A stretch of DNA of 64,000 nucleotides from SB25 sp050180705 (GCA_050180705.1 JBFXDX010000001.1:310001-374000), one strand, 5' to 3'; counted from the first letter of the stretch, positions 16,133 to 25,327 are shown. Numbers and translations are program-made. Notes: a model not told the origin generated them from the sequence alone.

Positions 16133-16780
16133 CTATAGGTTGACCAAATTATTACGTAGTGCGAATTTTATAAGGCTGATAATGGTTTTGCACTTGGTCT
16201 TTTCGTAGATATGTTGACGATGAGTATCAACTGTACGTTTACTGATGAAAAGTTTCTCGGCAATTTGTTCGCTCGATAGTTCTTCACATATAAGCTGTAG
16301 AATTTCAAGTTCCCGTTCTGTTAGGTCGTGTGTTTCCTCCTCTGTTTTTTTATCTTTTTTGACCTTCACCATTAAATTGGTGAGGACCTCACGGCTGTAA
16401 AAAGTACCATCATTAGCAATACTTGTGAGTGCCGCTACAAGTTCTTTTTTTCCAGTATTCTTAAGGATAAAACCTTCGGCCTCGCTCATCATTATTTCAT
16501 GGGCAATGTCCTGATCGTTATACATGGTAAGAACTAGAATTTTGATATGGGGGAAACGTTCTTTAATTTCTTTGGTTAATTCAATGCCGTTTATTTCGGG
16601 CATGCTAATGTCGGTTATTATAATATCTACTCCAATATTAGGTATTTGTTCAAGGGCCGTTTTGCCAGAAAGCGCTTCTCCAGAAATTGTAAATTGTTTT
16701 TCGTTTCGCAAAAGGGCTTTAATCCCATCGATAAACATTTGGTGATCGTCAACCAGAAATAGCCTTACGGGTTCATTCAT
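16133..16780 (-). CDS. NarL/LuxR-family response regulator
   Basis: The 215-residue protein has an N-terminal receiver domain with acidic residues D11-D12, phosphorylation site D57 (ITDISMPEING), conserved T in L-V-L-T-M and K in the late loop (L-K-N-T-G-K), and a C-terminal LuxR-type helix-turn-helix (about 150-212, L-T-E-R-E-L-E-I-L to V-D-T-H). It should bind DNA when phosphorylated by the kinase encoded just before it. The genes overlap by 8 bases, so they form an operon. Targets are unknown; the exported-protein genes downstream are candidates by position only. Confidence 0.92.
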   Translation of the reverse strand: MNEPVRLFLVDDHQMFIDGIKALLRNEKQFTISGEALSGKTALEQIPNIGVDIIITDISMPEINGIELTKEIKERFPHIKILVLTMYNDQDIAHEIMMSEAEGFILKNTGKKELVAALTSIANDGTFYSREVLTNLMVKVKKDKKTEEETHDLTERELEILQLICEELSSEQIAEKLFISKRTVDTHRQHIYEKTKCKTIISLIKFALRNNLVNL

Positions 16781-18572
16781 ACTTTAGGGGTATTTCAATG
16801 TTAATAGTAGTGCCTGATTGCTTACCAGGAACAATTTGGCTATAGCCATTTAATATGGATATTCGGTTAAAAATATTATTCCAGCCGATTCCGGTTGTAT
16901 CATCGAGTTTTGATAAGTCAAAACTTTTGCCATCGTTTATGATATTTAAACCGATATTCTCATCATCATTAATTAGCGAAATGTTTATGAACGAAGCATC
17001 GGCATGCTTAAGTATATTGTTGATAATCTCCTGTATTATCCGATATACAGAATGTTCAATATTGTTCGCAAATCGATATTTAAGGTTTATGGTAGTTGAT
17101 ATTTTTACTTTACCTGTTTGGTTGATTTGTCGGGCAATTTCTTCAATGGCTGCTTGCAATCCGAATTTTTCAAGCGAAACAGGCATCAAATTGTGCGAGA
17201 TTTGCCTAACTTCAATCACCGACTGATCAACTAACTGTAAAGCATTGTCCAATAAAAATTTATCTTCAGCGATGATATTTTCTTCTAACCCAGCTAAATT
17301 AATACGAGTTGTAGAAAGTATTTGTCCCAGACCATCGTGTAGTTCCCGTGCAAAACGAGTTCGTTCTTTTTCCTCTGCTTCAATTAAAGCAATTAAATGC
17401 TGATGCTTTTCAAAAGACAATTTTAACTTTTGTTTGTGTTTGAAACGGTTATAGAACAGTAGAAAACTTAAAATAATTAAAATGGTGAATGTTAATAGCA
17501 CTAGAAGTTGAATGGAACGATTTTTCAATTTAACGTGCTGCTGTTCAATTTTTTTCTCTTTTTCAACCGTTTCAAATTTAATTTGCAGATTAGCAATGGT
17601 TTTGTTGGTTTCTATATTTATTAAACTATCCTGTAGTTGTTTATGACTTTTATAATGTTTAAGGGCTAATTGAGGTTGGTTTTCATGCTCGAAACACTCC
17701 GAAAGTTTTTGATGCATTTGACACCTTAAGTAAGGATAATTTAACGAATCAGCTTTTTGCAATGCAATTAAGAAAAAAGGAATGGCCTTTTTATATCTAT
17801 TGGTGTATAAATAAAATTCACCGTATTGGCTATAACATTCAGCCAAACCAATTTGGTCGTTTATTTCAAGCCGAATTTGCCGTGCCGAATCGAGGAATAG
17901 TAGCGCCGAATCGGGCTTGTTCGATAGCATATAAGAGATTGAAATATTGTTTAAGGTGTATGGTAGGCCATGTTTGTCGTTTAACTGCTGTTTTAGTTTT
18001 AGTGATCTTTTGTAATAGAAAATAGAACTGTCAAACTGGTTATTCATTTCAAAAAGCACTCCATAGTTATCATATATTTTTGCTAACTGCTCGTTGTTTC
18101 CAGTCGTTAGTAAAATTTCAATTCCTTGCTGCATTAAACTAAACGCCTTTTGCAAATCGAAGCGTTTTGTACGATATCCTATTTCCCCATACATTTTCCC
18201 TGATTTCTCAGGGATATTAAGACTATCATAAATGTTTAATGCTCTGTATCCGGTTTCGAAGCTTTTATCATATTTACCGCTAATGTAATAAGCCAAACTT
18301 AGCTGCTCTAAAATTTGAGCGAGATCTAAGTTGCTTTGTTTGTTTTCAATACAATTCATCTGTTTCTCCAGTAATGGAATAAACCTATCGGTGTTTTCAA
18401 CTAAATCTTCATACTTAATGTTAATCAAATAATTAACCTGTTCATCTAAGGTTAAGTTGTTGAAATTAGTGGTAACGGAATCAATGCTGTTTGGTCGGGC
18501 AGCAAACCAATAGCAGAGAAATAATCCTAGGAGTAAAACTTGCTTGCTAAGTATATACTTTTTGAAAGACAT
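16773..18572 (-). CDS. TPR-containing sensor histidine kinase (HisKA_3 type)
   Basis: The 599-residue kinase has an N-terminal membrane or signal segment (about 8-25), a periplasmic region of TPR-like repeats (about 85-320), a coiled segment, one transmembrane helix at about 353-374, a HisKA_3 dimerisation domain with phosphoacceptor H412 (ARELHDGLGQ), and an HATPase domain with N-box N518/N519 and a G-I-G-W-N-N motif at 561-566. This layout is common in Bacteroidota and pairs with NarL-type regulators. The TPR part presumably senses a protein or peptide partner outside the cytoplasm. It is translationally coupled to the regulator gene downstream. Confidence 0.92.
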   Translation of the reverse strand: MSFKKYILSKQVLLLGLFLCYWFAARPNSIDSVTTNFNNLTLDEQVNYLINIKYEDLVENTDRFIPLLEKQMNCIENKQSNLDLAQILEQLSLAYYISGKYDKSFETGYRALNIYDSLNIPEKSGKMYGEIGYRTKRFDLQKAFSLMQQGIEILLTTGNNEQLAKIYDNYGVLFEMNNQFDSSIFYYKRSLKLKQQLNDKHGLPYTLNNISISYMLSNKPDSALLFLDSARQIRLEINDQIGLAECYSQYGEFYLYTNRYKKAIPFFLIALQKADSLNYPYLRCQMHQKLSECFEHENQPQLALKHYKSHKQLQDSLINIETNKTIANLQIKFETVEKEKKIEQQHVKLKNRSIQLLVLLTFTILIILSFLLFYNRFKHKQKLKLSFEKHQHLIALIEAEEKERTRFARELHDGLGQILSTTRINLAGLEENIIAEDKFLLDNALQLVDQSVIEVRQISHNLMPVSLEKFGLQAAIEEIARQINQTGKVKISTTINLKYRFANNIEHSVYRIIQEIINNILKHADASFINISLINDDENIGLNIINDGKSFDLSKLDDTTGIGWNNIFNRISILNGYSQIVPGKQSGTTINIEIPLKYE

Positions 18573-18734
18573 TAGGTTGAAAATAATAGTTATTAAATAA
18601 AATATAATTATTTATTTTTCAGTAAAATATATTGTTAAGATACCTGATCTATAAAATAAATGATTTGAGATAATACTAAATGATATATACAACAAAAGTA
18701 GACTAGCGAAGCGCATAAATTTAAAGATGAATTG

Positions 18735-19685
18735 TTACGAGTATCGATACCGAACAATCTGTGCAGCAATGCTAACCGCAATTTCAGCAGGAGTTTGACC
18801 TCCAATAGTTAGTCCAATAGGGGAGCAAACCCTTTCGACCTGTTCTCTTGTAAATCCTTCCTGTACAAGTTCCTCAAAAATCGTTTTAACCTTGCTTTTG
18901 CTGCCAATCATACCAAGATACCTTAACTTTTTAGGAAGAAACTGACGAAGCACAATTTCGTCGAACTTGTGTCCGAAGGTCATTATAACTACATAGCTAT
19001 TGCTGCCTTCGGTAACTAGGTTTTGAACTTTGCTGTAATCGATAATACTCTTATGATGTGCATATTTATTGGATTCGAAAGTGGACAGTTGACTTCTATT
19101 ATCAAAAACTTCAACACGAAAATCCATCAACCCTAATATTTGCGATAACGGAACGCTTATATGTCCAGCACCAAAAATGTAAACGGTCTCCTTAAAGCCC
19201 AGCAACTCCTTATAATGCCATTTCTCCAATTCTTTTTTAAATTCGAATGGAATAATAGGTTTATCAGCATCAACATTCTTGATGTTAAAACCCTCCTCGG
19301 AGATACATAGCATACCGTTATTGCCAATGCTAATAAATTCTACAATTCTATTTACAATCTCGATTTCGTTGACGGTAATAGGAACAAAAATGTTTGTTTG
19401 TTCGCCAGAACAGATCATTCCCGATTTATCCTCGGGTGCATCGTGACTGTGAACTTGTCGTTTGGCAAAAGGTTTCAGATTCTGCTTTTTTAGTTCTTTC
19501 CTGGCAAGTTCAACCATTTGGTATTCCATAACACCGCCACCAATAGAACCGCTAATGCTTCCGTCGCTCGATACGGCCATTTTAAAGCCAACCTTGCCGG
19601 GACTACTACCTATTGTTTCGGAAACAATCATTAAAAACAAGTTATTGCCGTCCTCTACTTTTTCTTGAATAAACTTCCAGATCAT
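18735..19685 (-). CDS. XdhC/CoxI-family molybdenum-hydroxylase maturation protein
   Basis: The 316-residue protein has both XdhC-family domains: the N-terminal XdhC_CoxI part with SSPGKVGFKM (27-36), GSIGGGVMEYQ (47-57) and the M-I-C-S-G-E-Q cysteine motif (C92), and a C-terminal Rossmann domain with FGAGHISVPL (171-180) and GLTIGGQTPAEIAVSI at the end. XdhC proteins bind molybdenum cofactor and help insert the terminal sulfur (or, in related systems, selenium) into xanthine-dehydrogenase-type hydroxylases. The XdhD-like enzyme in the same cluster (29376) is the likely client. It is divergent from ygeY. Confidence 0.9.
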   Translation of the reverse strand: MIWKFIQEKVEDGNNLFLMIVSETIGSSPGKVGFKMAVSSDGSISGSIGGGVMEYQMVELARKELKKQNLKPFAKRQVHSHDAPEDKSGMICSGEQTNIFVPITVNEIEIVNRIVEFISIGNNGMLCISEEGFNIKNVDADKPIIPFEFKKELEKWHYKELLGFKETVYIFGAGHISVPLSQILGLMDFRVEVFDNRSQLSTFESNKYAHHKSIIDYSKVQNLVTEGSNSYVVIMTFGHKFDEIVLRQFLPKKLRYLGMIGSKSKVKTIFEELVQEGFTREQVERVCSPIGLTIGGQTPAEIAVSIAAQIVRYRYS

Positions 19686-19729
19686 ATCATTGCATTTTTA
19701 TGGTATCTATAAATTAGTTTGATGAAGAA

Positions 19730-19737
19730 CAAATGTA
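19730..19737 (-). promoter_or_regulatory. possible -7 promoter box for the XdhC-like gene (TACATTTG)
   Basis: An exact TAnnTTTG match on the minus strand, 45 bases before the start of the XdhC-like gene, inside the divergent 272-base intergenic region shared with ygeY. No convincing -33 element. Confidence 0.45.
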
Positions 19738-19932
19738 CAAAAATGTATTATTCTCTAAATTTGAGAAGAAATCTTTTACTACCAAAGGGATTTTATCAGC
19801 ATAAAGTATGATATTTGATGCTGAAATAGAAAAATATTTTAGATATTTATTTTAACATGTAATTTATTACTATTTTTATTATGAGTTTATATAATAGTTT
19901 ACTACATTATGTTAAAATACGGGAATAACCAA

Positions 19933-19940
19933 TAATTTTG
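19933..19940 (+). promoter_or_regulatory. possible -7 promoter box for ygeY (TAATTTTG)
   Basis: An exact TAnnTTTG box 17 bases before the ygeY ATG. It would give a very short leader of about 10 bases. The -33 position is not a clear TTTG. Confidence 0.45.
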
Positions 19941-19957
19941 ACAAAAATTTAAGCATT

Positions 19958-21145
19958 ATGGAAAGCATATACCCAAAAATTAAAGAGTTATCCGAGAAAT
20001 ATCGCGATTACACAGCAAATAACCTATCTAAATTGGTTAAAATAAAATCAATTAGCACACAGGAAAAGGATGTTCAGCTGGAATTAAAACGCCAGATGGA
20101 AGAAGCTGGATTCGATGAGGTGAAGATTGATGGTTTAGGAAATGTTATTGGTCGCATTGGCAATGGCAAGCGCATTCTTGCTATCGATGGACATATGGAT
20201 ACTGTTGATTTTGGTAATATGGCTAACTGGGAGTTTAACCCTTTAAGCGGTGAAATTAAGGATGGTTTTGTTCATGGCCGTGGTACTGTTGACCAAGAAG
20301 GAGGTCCTGCTGCTGCTGTTACTACTGGCAAAATCCTTAAGGAATTAGGATTCGACCGTGATTTAACTATATACGTTGTAGGTAGTGTTATGGAAGAAGA
20401 TTGCGATGGCCTATGCTGGAAGTATATTATAGAGGAAGATAAAATAGTTCCCGATTTTGTGATTAGCACCGAGCCAACAAACCTTAATATTTATCGTGGT
20501 CACCGAGGCCGTATGGAGATGCATGTTCACTTTAATGGGGTTTCATCGCATGGATCGGCTCCTGAGCGTGGTAAAAACGCTATTTATATGGCATCGAGAG
20601 TTGCTCTTGAAATTGAGAAACTGAATGATCGCTTGGCTTACGATGAATTTTTAGGTAAGGGTACTGTTACTATTTCCGAGATTATAAGCGGAAGTCCTTC
20701 GCTATGCGCTGTTGCCGATTATGCTCGCATTCACCTCGATCGTCGCTTAACTTGGGGAGAAACTAAGGAGAGTGCTGTTAAGGAGATTGAAGAACTGATT
20801 AAAGGAATGAATGCGAAGGTTGAAGTGCTAAATTATTCTGAAACCGCCTATACTGGGTTAACCTATGGAATGGAAAAGTACTATCCAACATGGAAAATGG
20901 AGGAGAGTCATCCAGTTGTAACTACGGGTGTAAAGGCATTCGAAGGCTTATATGCTAGGAAACCTAAAGTTGATAAATGGACATTCTCTACTAATGGTAT
21001 CATGACCTGTGGAACCTACAAGATTCCAACAATAGGTTTTGGTCCTGGTAATGAGGTGTTGGCACATGCACCAAACGAGAAAGTTCCTGTAGAAGATTTA
21101 GTTATTGCATCGGCATTCTATGCTGCCTTTGCATATACAATGTAG
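19958..21145 (+). CDS. ygeY: YgeY family selenium-metabolism-linked M20 hydrolase
   Basis: The 395-residue protein is a peptidase-family M20 metallohydrolase that matches the YgeY subfamily. Metal-site residues are visible: H79 (DGHMDTV), D112 (GRGTVDQEGG), the E146/E147 pair (VMEEDCDG), E172 (STEPTN) and H370 near the C-terminus (EVLAHAPNEKV). YgeY hydrolases co-occur with selenium-dependent molybdenum hydroxylases and are part of anaerobic purine/urate breakdown clusters, where they are thought to cut an amide intermediate. The ygeW gene follows after 110 bases on the same strand. Length is the family norm. Confidence 0.93.
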   Translation: MESIYPKIKELSEKYRDYTANNLSKLVKIKSISTQEKDVQLELKRQMEEAGFDEVKIDGLGNVIGRIGNGKRILAIDGHMDTVDFGNMANWEFNPLSGEIKDGFVHGRGTVDQEGGPAAAVTTGKILKELGFDRDLTIYVVGSVMEEDCDGLCWKYIIEEDKIVPDFVISTEPTNLNIYRGHRGRMEMHVHFNGVSSHGSAPERGKNAIYMASRVALEIEKLNDRLAYDEFLGKGTVTISEIISGSPSLCAVADYARIHLDRRLTWGETKESAVKEIEELIKGMNAKVEVLNYSETAYTGLTYGMEKYYPTWKMEESHPVVTTGVKAFEGLYARKPKVDKWTFSTNGIMTCGTYKIPTIGFGPGNEVLAHAPNEKVPVEDLVIASAFYAAFAYTM

Positions 21146-21189
21146 TTAAACGTATGAAGTTAAAAGCCAAAAGATATTTTTATTCTTGT

Positions 21190-21250
21190 TTTGAACTTTT
21201 AACTATTCAAATATTACCTTTAACTTTTCACTTTAAACTTTTAACTTAAG
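21190..21250 (+). repeat. degenerate ACTTTTAAC repeats between ygeY and ygeW
   Basis: The 110-base gap contains a T/A-rich run with about five imperfect copies of ACTTTTAAC or similar (near 21196, 21218, 21234, 21240), then the ygeW start. It has no clear hairpin. It may be a slipped repeat or simply low complexity. It makes the ygeY-ygeW spacing larger than within a tight operon. Confidence 0.45.
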
Positions 21251-21255
21251 ATAAT

Positions 21256-22443
21256 ATGGACTTGTTGAAAAGAATAGAAGCATTAGAGAAAATTGACTCT
21301 AAGTTACATGGAAAAGATTTTCTTCTGACATGGGAGAAGAGCGATGCTGACCTAAAGATGGTTCTTGAGGTGGCTTTTATCCTGAAGGAGATGCGCAAGC
21401 AAAATATCTCACCACGTGTATTCGATACAGGATTGGCTATTTCTAACTTTAGGGATAATTCAACCCGTACACGTTTTTCGTTTGCATCTGCATCTAACCT
21501 TTTAGGTTTGGCAGTACAAGATTTAGACGAGGAGAAATCTCAAATTTCGCATGGTGAAACAGTTCGCGAAACAGCCAATATGATTTCGTTCCTTTCCGAT
21601 TTTATTGGTATTCGTGACGATATGTTCCTTGGCGAAGGTAATAAGTACATGCGTCAGGTTGGTGCGGCTCTTGACGATGGTTTTGCAAAAGGTGTACTTC
21701 CTGTTCGTCCACGTATCGTTAACCTACAGTGCGATCAGGATCACCCAACGCAAGCTATGGCCGATTTAGCTCATCTTATCAATGAGTATGGTTCTGTTGA
21801 TGCGTTGAAAGGAAAGAAAATTGTGATGAGCTGGGCGTACTCTCCAAGTTATGGTAAACCATTATCAGTACCACAAGGAATTATCGCGTTAATGACTCGT
21901 TTTGGTATGAATGTAGAACTTGCATACCCAGAGGGTTATGATTTGATTCCAGAGATTGTTGATATTGCACGTAATAATGCTAAGCAAAGTGGTGGTTCGT
22001 TGAATGTTAGCCATTCAATGGCTGATGCAATGAAGGATGCTGATATTGTTTATCCAAAGAGCTGGGCTCCTTATCACATTATGCAACAACGCACAAAACT
22101 CCTAATGGGTGGCGATAAAGCGGGCTTAAAGGATCTAGAGCAGGTATGCTTGGCAAATAACGCCAAATATAAAGATTGGGAATATAACGAGCAAATGCGC
22201 AAACTAACTAAGAATGCCGATGCTCTTTACATGCACTGCTTGCCTGCCGATATTTCAGGTGAATCTTGCGCACAGGGTGAGGTTAGTACCGAAACTTTTG
22301 AGCATTACCGTATTAAAACTTACCTTGAAGCGGGTTACAAACCATATGTTATAGCGGCAATGATGCTTACCAGCCGTTTTGAAAATCCTGCTATGCTGAT
22401 GAAATCTATTTTTAACAATAACTCCAAAAGAGTTTTATATTAG
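21256..22443 (+). CDS. ygeW: YgeW knotted carbamoyltransferase
   Basis: The 395-residue protein belongs to the aspartate/ornithine carbamoyltransferase superfamily, YgeW branch. The carbamoyl-phosphate site is seen as S69-T-R-T-R73 (DNSTRTRFSF), HPTQ at 163-166 and the HCLPAD motif at 327-332. Knotted carbamoyltransferases of this branch work with an unusual amine substrate that is not ornithine; in purine-degradation clusters the enzyme probably runs in the direction that yields carbamoyl phosphate, which a carbamate kinase could turn into ATP. No carbamate kinase gene is in this window. A strong terminator follows. Confidence 0.94.
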   Translation: MDLLKRIEALEKIDSKLHGKDFLLTWEKSDADLKMVLEVAFILKEMRKQNISPRVFDTGLAISNFRDNSTRTRFSFASASNLLGLAVQDLDEEKSQISHGETVRETANMISFLSDFIGIRDDMFLGEGNKYMRQVGAALDDGFAKGVLPVRPRIVNLQCDQDHPTQAMADLAHLINEYGSVDALKGKKIVMSWAYSPSYGKPLSVPQGIIALMTRFGMNVELAYPEGYDLIPEIVDIARNNAKQSGGSLNVSHSMADAMKDADIVYPKSWAPYHIMQQRTKLLMGGDKAGLKDLEQVCLANNAKYKDWEYNEQMRKLTKNADALYMHCLPADISGESCAQGEVSTETFEHYRIKTYLEAGYKPYVIAAMMLTSRFENPAMLMKSIFNNNSKRVLY

Positions 22444-22463
22444 TCGGACTATTCAGGTAATGA

Positions 22464-22499
22464 AAAAGCCCTCAAGTTTCCCTTGAGGGCTTTTATTTT
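22464..22499. terminator. bidirectional rho-independent terminator
   Basis: A perfect 13-pair stem (AAAAGCCCTCAAG with CTTGAGGGCTTTT) and 5-base loop, flanked by A and T runs. It lies between the convergent ygeW gene and the small outer-membrane protein gene and can serve both. Confidence 0.92.
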
Positions 22500-22512
22500 G
22501 TGTCACAAATTT

Positions 22513-23013
22513 TTAAAAGATATAGGTTATACCAAACTTACCTCCTGCAAAGGCATTACCTCCATCAAATTCTAGATTTATACCAAAATTATCTTTAAAG
22601 AAGTAACGACCTCCAACCTGTAACCCAAGACCTAAACGAGAACCCTCTGAACCATCATAATCTTCTGGAGAAGCCCAAATGTAAAAGCCCAAATTTAAGC
22701 CAGCATAGAAATCAAAATTGCTTGGGATTTCGAGTATTCTATTGAAATGGTAGTTTCCATTACCCGATATGCCCAAAATTCGATGGGTATAACTATCTCC
22801 ACGCCAATCGCTTTTATATGACCTAAAGGATAACTCACCACCAACGGTAATGTCTTTGTATACGCCAAAGTCTGCTCCAAAATAAATCGGTAATCCCCAG
22901 TCTGAAAAGCCAAAACCTGCATTAAGTTGCCTTTCGCCCTTCGATAAAGGAGCTTGTGCAAATGATGCAAAAGATAATAAAGCCAATGATAAACACACTA
23001 CAATTTTCTTCAT
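22513..23013 (-). CDS. small outer-membrane beta-barrel protein
   Basis: The protein of 166 residues has a signal peptide (MKKIVVCLSLALLSFASFA followed by Q) and then alternating strands with many glycine and aromatic residues, ending in a terminal strand G-K-F-G-I-T-Y-I-F with aromatic C-terminus, typical of small 8-stranded outer-membrane barrels of the OmpX/OmpW-like type. The start is placed at the ATG of the signal peptide, 11 codons inside the longer frame. It lies 51 bases after hydA on the same strand, so it may be co-expressed with the purine genes and help solute passage, though this is only inferred from position. Confidence 0.75.
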   Translation of the reverse strand: MKKIVVCLSLALLSFASFAQAPLSKGERQLNAGFGFSDWGLPIYFGADFGVYKDITVGGELSFRSYKSDWRGDSYTHRILGISGNGNYHFNRILEIPSNFDFYAGLNLGFYIWASPEDYDGSEGSRLGLGLQVGGRYFFKDNFGINLEFDGGNAFAGGKFGITYIF

Positions 23014-23064
23014 AATACAAAAAGTTTTATTTAGATCTTTATACAAATTTCAAGAGTTTTTGTT

Positions 23065-24501
23065 CTATACTCTACCACAATTATTGGAAGTAGGATCATC
23101 CATCAAAGATCTTTTATAGTATAGATTTGTCGATTTTTGAGATTTCCTCCTTAATAACTTGCCAACAGGAATATTATTGTTTAACCTTGAATTCTCGATG
23201 GCAATATTTCCATTAACTATTACCCATTTTGCTTCCCCGCTGGTTGCTGTGCCTTCAAAAATATTTAAATCGGCTTGAGAATGATGCGTCTTTACAGAAA
23301 TCGCAGATTCCGCATCGGGATTCCAAACAACAATATCAGCATCGGAACCAATAGCAATCTCACCCTTTTGAGGGTATAGTCCAAATATCTTTGCAGGTTG
23401 AGTTGAAAATAGATCAACCAGCTTATTTAAACTGAATCGGTTTTGCAATACTCCATATGTGTATAGCAATGCTAAACGATGTTCTACTCCACCTGCACCA
23501 TTCGGCGATTTTCGAAAATCATTTCGTCCTACCGATTTCTGCTCTAACGAGAACGGACAATGATCAGTACCAATAGTTTGCAAAATATTACTATTGATGC
23601 CATTCCATAGTTGTTCCATATCATCCTTAGTTCTTAATGGTGGACTCAAAATGAATTTTGCAGTTTGCTCAAAATCGCCATTATAATTCGATTCATCTAA
23701 CAGCAGATAATGTGGACATGTTTCAGCATAAACAGGTTGGCCACTTTTCTGTGCCTGCTGAATATGCTTTAAAGACTCTCCTGCAGAGACATGAACAATA
23801 TAGAGCGGACAGTTGGCCTGATCGGCCATTGCTATGGCTCGCTTTACTGCGTTGGATTCAAGTTTTGCAGGTCTAGAGAGCATGTGGTATAAAGGCGAGG
23901 TTTGGTTCTGACTCACGAAAGAATCGCGAAGCGAATTAACTTCGTCGCCAAGTTCACAATGTGTAGTAACCATGCCACCATTTTGTCCTACAACCCTCAT
24001 AACATGATAAATGTCATCATCCTTTAGTCCAACAGTTTCTTTGTATGCCATGTAAATCTTGAACGAAGGAAATCCGTTATCAATGCATTGCACTATCTCC
24101 TTTTCAGAGTTTTCATGCCAATCTACAGGACTTACATGAAATGTATAGTCAACCAAGCTGTTTTCGGCTTCTTTAATTCTCGTGCTTAATGCTTCAAAAA
24201 TCGATTGTTTTTTTGTAGGCGTAACAAAATCGATTAGAGTGGTAGTTCCTCCATAAAGTGCAGAAATACTACCGCTTTTAAAATCGTCCGAAGAATATCC
24301 TGCTGGAGTCGGTAAATATAGATGCACATGAGGATCTACACCACCCGGAAGAATATACATTCCGTTGGCATCTATTACTTTATCGGCATTCTCGGAGAAG
24401 TTCGGACTAACATTCGTGATTTTATCACCTTCAATTAAAACATCAGCCCTAATAGTTTGAGTTGATGTGATAATAGTTCCGTTTTTAATTAGAATGCTCA
24501 T
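23065..24501 (-). CDS. hydA: dihydropyrimidinase/hydantoinase-type cyclic amidohydrolase
   Basis: The 478-residue protein is a D-hydantoinase/dihydropyrimidinase-type amidohydrolase. Binuclear metal ligands are all seen: H58-x-H60 (DPHVHLY), the carboxylated lysine K148 (FKIYMAY), H181 (TTHCEL), H237 (IVHVSAGE) and D313 (GTDHCPFS). Such enzymes open cyclic ureides; in anaerobic purine breakdown they open a ring product after the hydroxylase and deaminase steps. It is preceded by the YgjV-like membrane gene (8 bases apart) and followed by the outer-membrane gene. Length is normal. The exact ring substrate cannot be read from sequence. Confidence 0.92.
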   Translation of the reverse strand: MSILIKNGTIITSTQTIRADVLIEGDKITNVSPNFSENADKVIDANGMYILPGGVDPHVHLYLPTPAGYSSDDFKSGSISALYGGTTTLIDFVTPTKKQSIFEALSTRIKEAENSLVDYTFHVSPVDWHENSEKEIVQCIDNGFPSFKIYMAYKETVGLKDDDIYHVMRVVGQNGGMVTTHCELGDEVNSLRDSFVSQNQTSPLYHMLSRPAKLESNAVKRAIAMADQANCPLYIVHVSAGESLKHIQQAQKSGQPVYAETCPHYLLLDESNYNGDFEQTAKFILSPPLRTKDDMEQLWNGINSNILQTIGTDHCPFSLEQKSVGRNDFRKSPNGAGGVEHRLALLYTYGVLQNRFSLNKLVDLFSTQPAKIFGLYPQKGEIAIGSDADIVVWNPDAESAISVKTHHSQADLNIFEGTATSGEAKWVIVNGNIAIENSRLNNNIPVGKLLRRKSQKSTNLYYKRSLMDDPTSNNCGRV

Positions 24502-24509
24502 TATGGTTA

Positions 24510-25133
24510 TTATTCTAGTATTTTAACGTATTTTCCGTTTGGTTCTTCGGTAAAGCCTAATTTCACGAGATACTTATCATACTCTTTACTAGCACCAGTT
24601 GCAATGATTTTTGTATATCCATTCTCGGAGAATTTTTTGCTAAGCCAGTAGTAAACGTATTTCCCATTTTTAAAATCGCGATACTCGGGTAATACATAGT
24701 CAATCTCGACTTCAAGATTTTTTATTTCTGTAGTACGGGCAACAAATACTCCAGCAACAGCCATATTCCGAAGTACCAAATAGGTTATAGTGTTTGAATC
24801 GGGCTTATACTCAAATTCTGGAAAGAATTTCTGCATATCATTTTGATGAAATTCAATAAAACGGAGCAAATACTTGTTGTCAGGACGAACTCCTAACACT
24901 TCATATACATCCTTTCTTGAATAAATTAGATATAAATAATAGGCATCTACCACAACAATAATCCCATTAAGAAATCCTACTGGTAATGAGCCAATAAGGA
25001 AACCATAAATTGAGAACAGCAATGCTCCCACAAGATTTACCCATCGGAATTTAACAATAGAACTTATTGCCATAGATATAGCAATCGTAACCGAGGCCGA
25101 ATAGCCTATCCATTCAAGTACTTGCACACTCAT
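24510..25133 (-). CDS. YgjV-like membrane protein fused to a GNAT-like C-terminal domain
   Basis: The 207-residue protein has three hydrophobic helices in its first 72 residues (about 8-27, 31-50 and 53-72), which resembles the YgjV/PQ-loop type of small inner-membrane proteins. The remainder (about 80-207) is soluble, begins R-K-D-V-Y-E-V-L, and resembles an N-acetyltransferase fold: I-T-Y-L-V-L-R-N-M-A-V-A-G-V-F, then E-I-D-Y-V-L-P-E-Y-R-D-F and a late A-T-G-A-S-K-E-Y-D-K-Y-L-V-K-L-G-F, as in GNAT motif B. The clear acetyl-CoA loop is missing. It is the first gene before hydA and lies in the purine cluster. Function unknown. Confidence 0.7.
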   Translation of the reverse strand: MSVQVLEWIGYSASVTIAISMAISSIVKFRWVNLVGALLFSIYGFLIGSLPVGFLNGIIVVVDAYYLYLIYSRKDVYEVLGVRPDNKYLLRFIEFHQNDMQKFFPEFEYKPDSNTITYLVLRNMAVAGVFVARTTEIKNLEVEIDYVLPEYRDFKNGKYVYYWLSKKFSENGYTKIIATGASKEYDKYLVKLGFTEEPNGKYVKILE

Positions 25134-25158
25134 ATTTTCTCACATTTTTTATTCAATG

Positions 25159-25166
25159 CAAAGGTA
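25159..25166 (-). promoter_or_regulatory. -7 promoter box before the YgjV-like/hydA unit (TACCTTTG)
   Basis: TACCTTTG on the minus strand is an exact match to the Bacteroidota -7 box and lies 26 bases before the start of the YgjV-like gene, giving a leader of about 20 bases for the unit that includes hydA. The -33 element is not obvious. Confidence 0.6.
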
Positions 25167-25258
25167 CTCTTTTAGTTGATAGTTGATGATTGGAGCCTAT
25201 TTGAAAAGATGTAAAAACTGTTAATTAGAAACAGAAAAATAATAGTTGACAATAAATA

Positions 25259-25306
25259 GAAACTCTTCTAAAATAAGTGCTTATACATCTATCCTAGAAG
25301 AGTTTC
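25259..25306 (-). terminator. hairpin terminator after the FAD-rhodanese-TusA-DsrE gene
   Basis: GAAACTCTTCTA (25259-25270) and TAGAAGAGTTTC (25295-25306) form a perfect 12-pair stem, with a 24-base loop that holds a second small hairpin (ATAAG/CTTAT). It lies just after the stop codon at 25328, followed by T-rich sequence on the minus strand. Confidence 0.65.
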
Positions 25307-25327
25307 ATCTAATTTAGTCGATATGAC

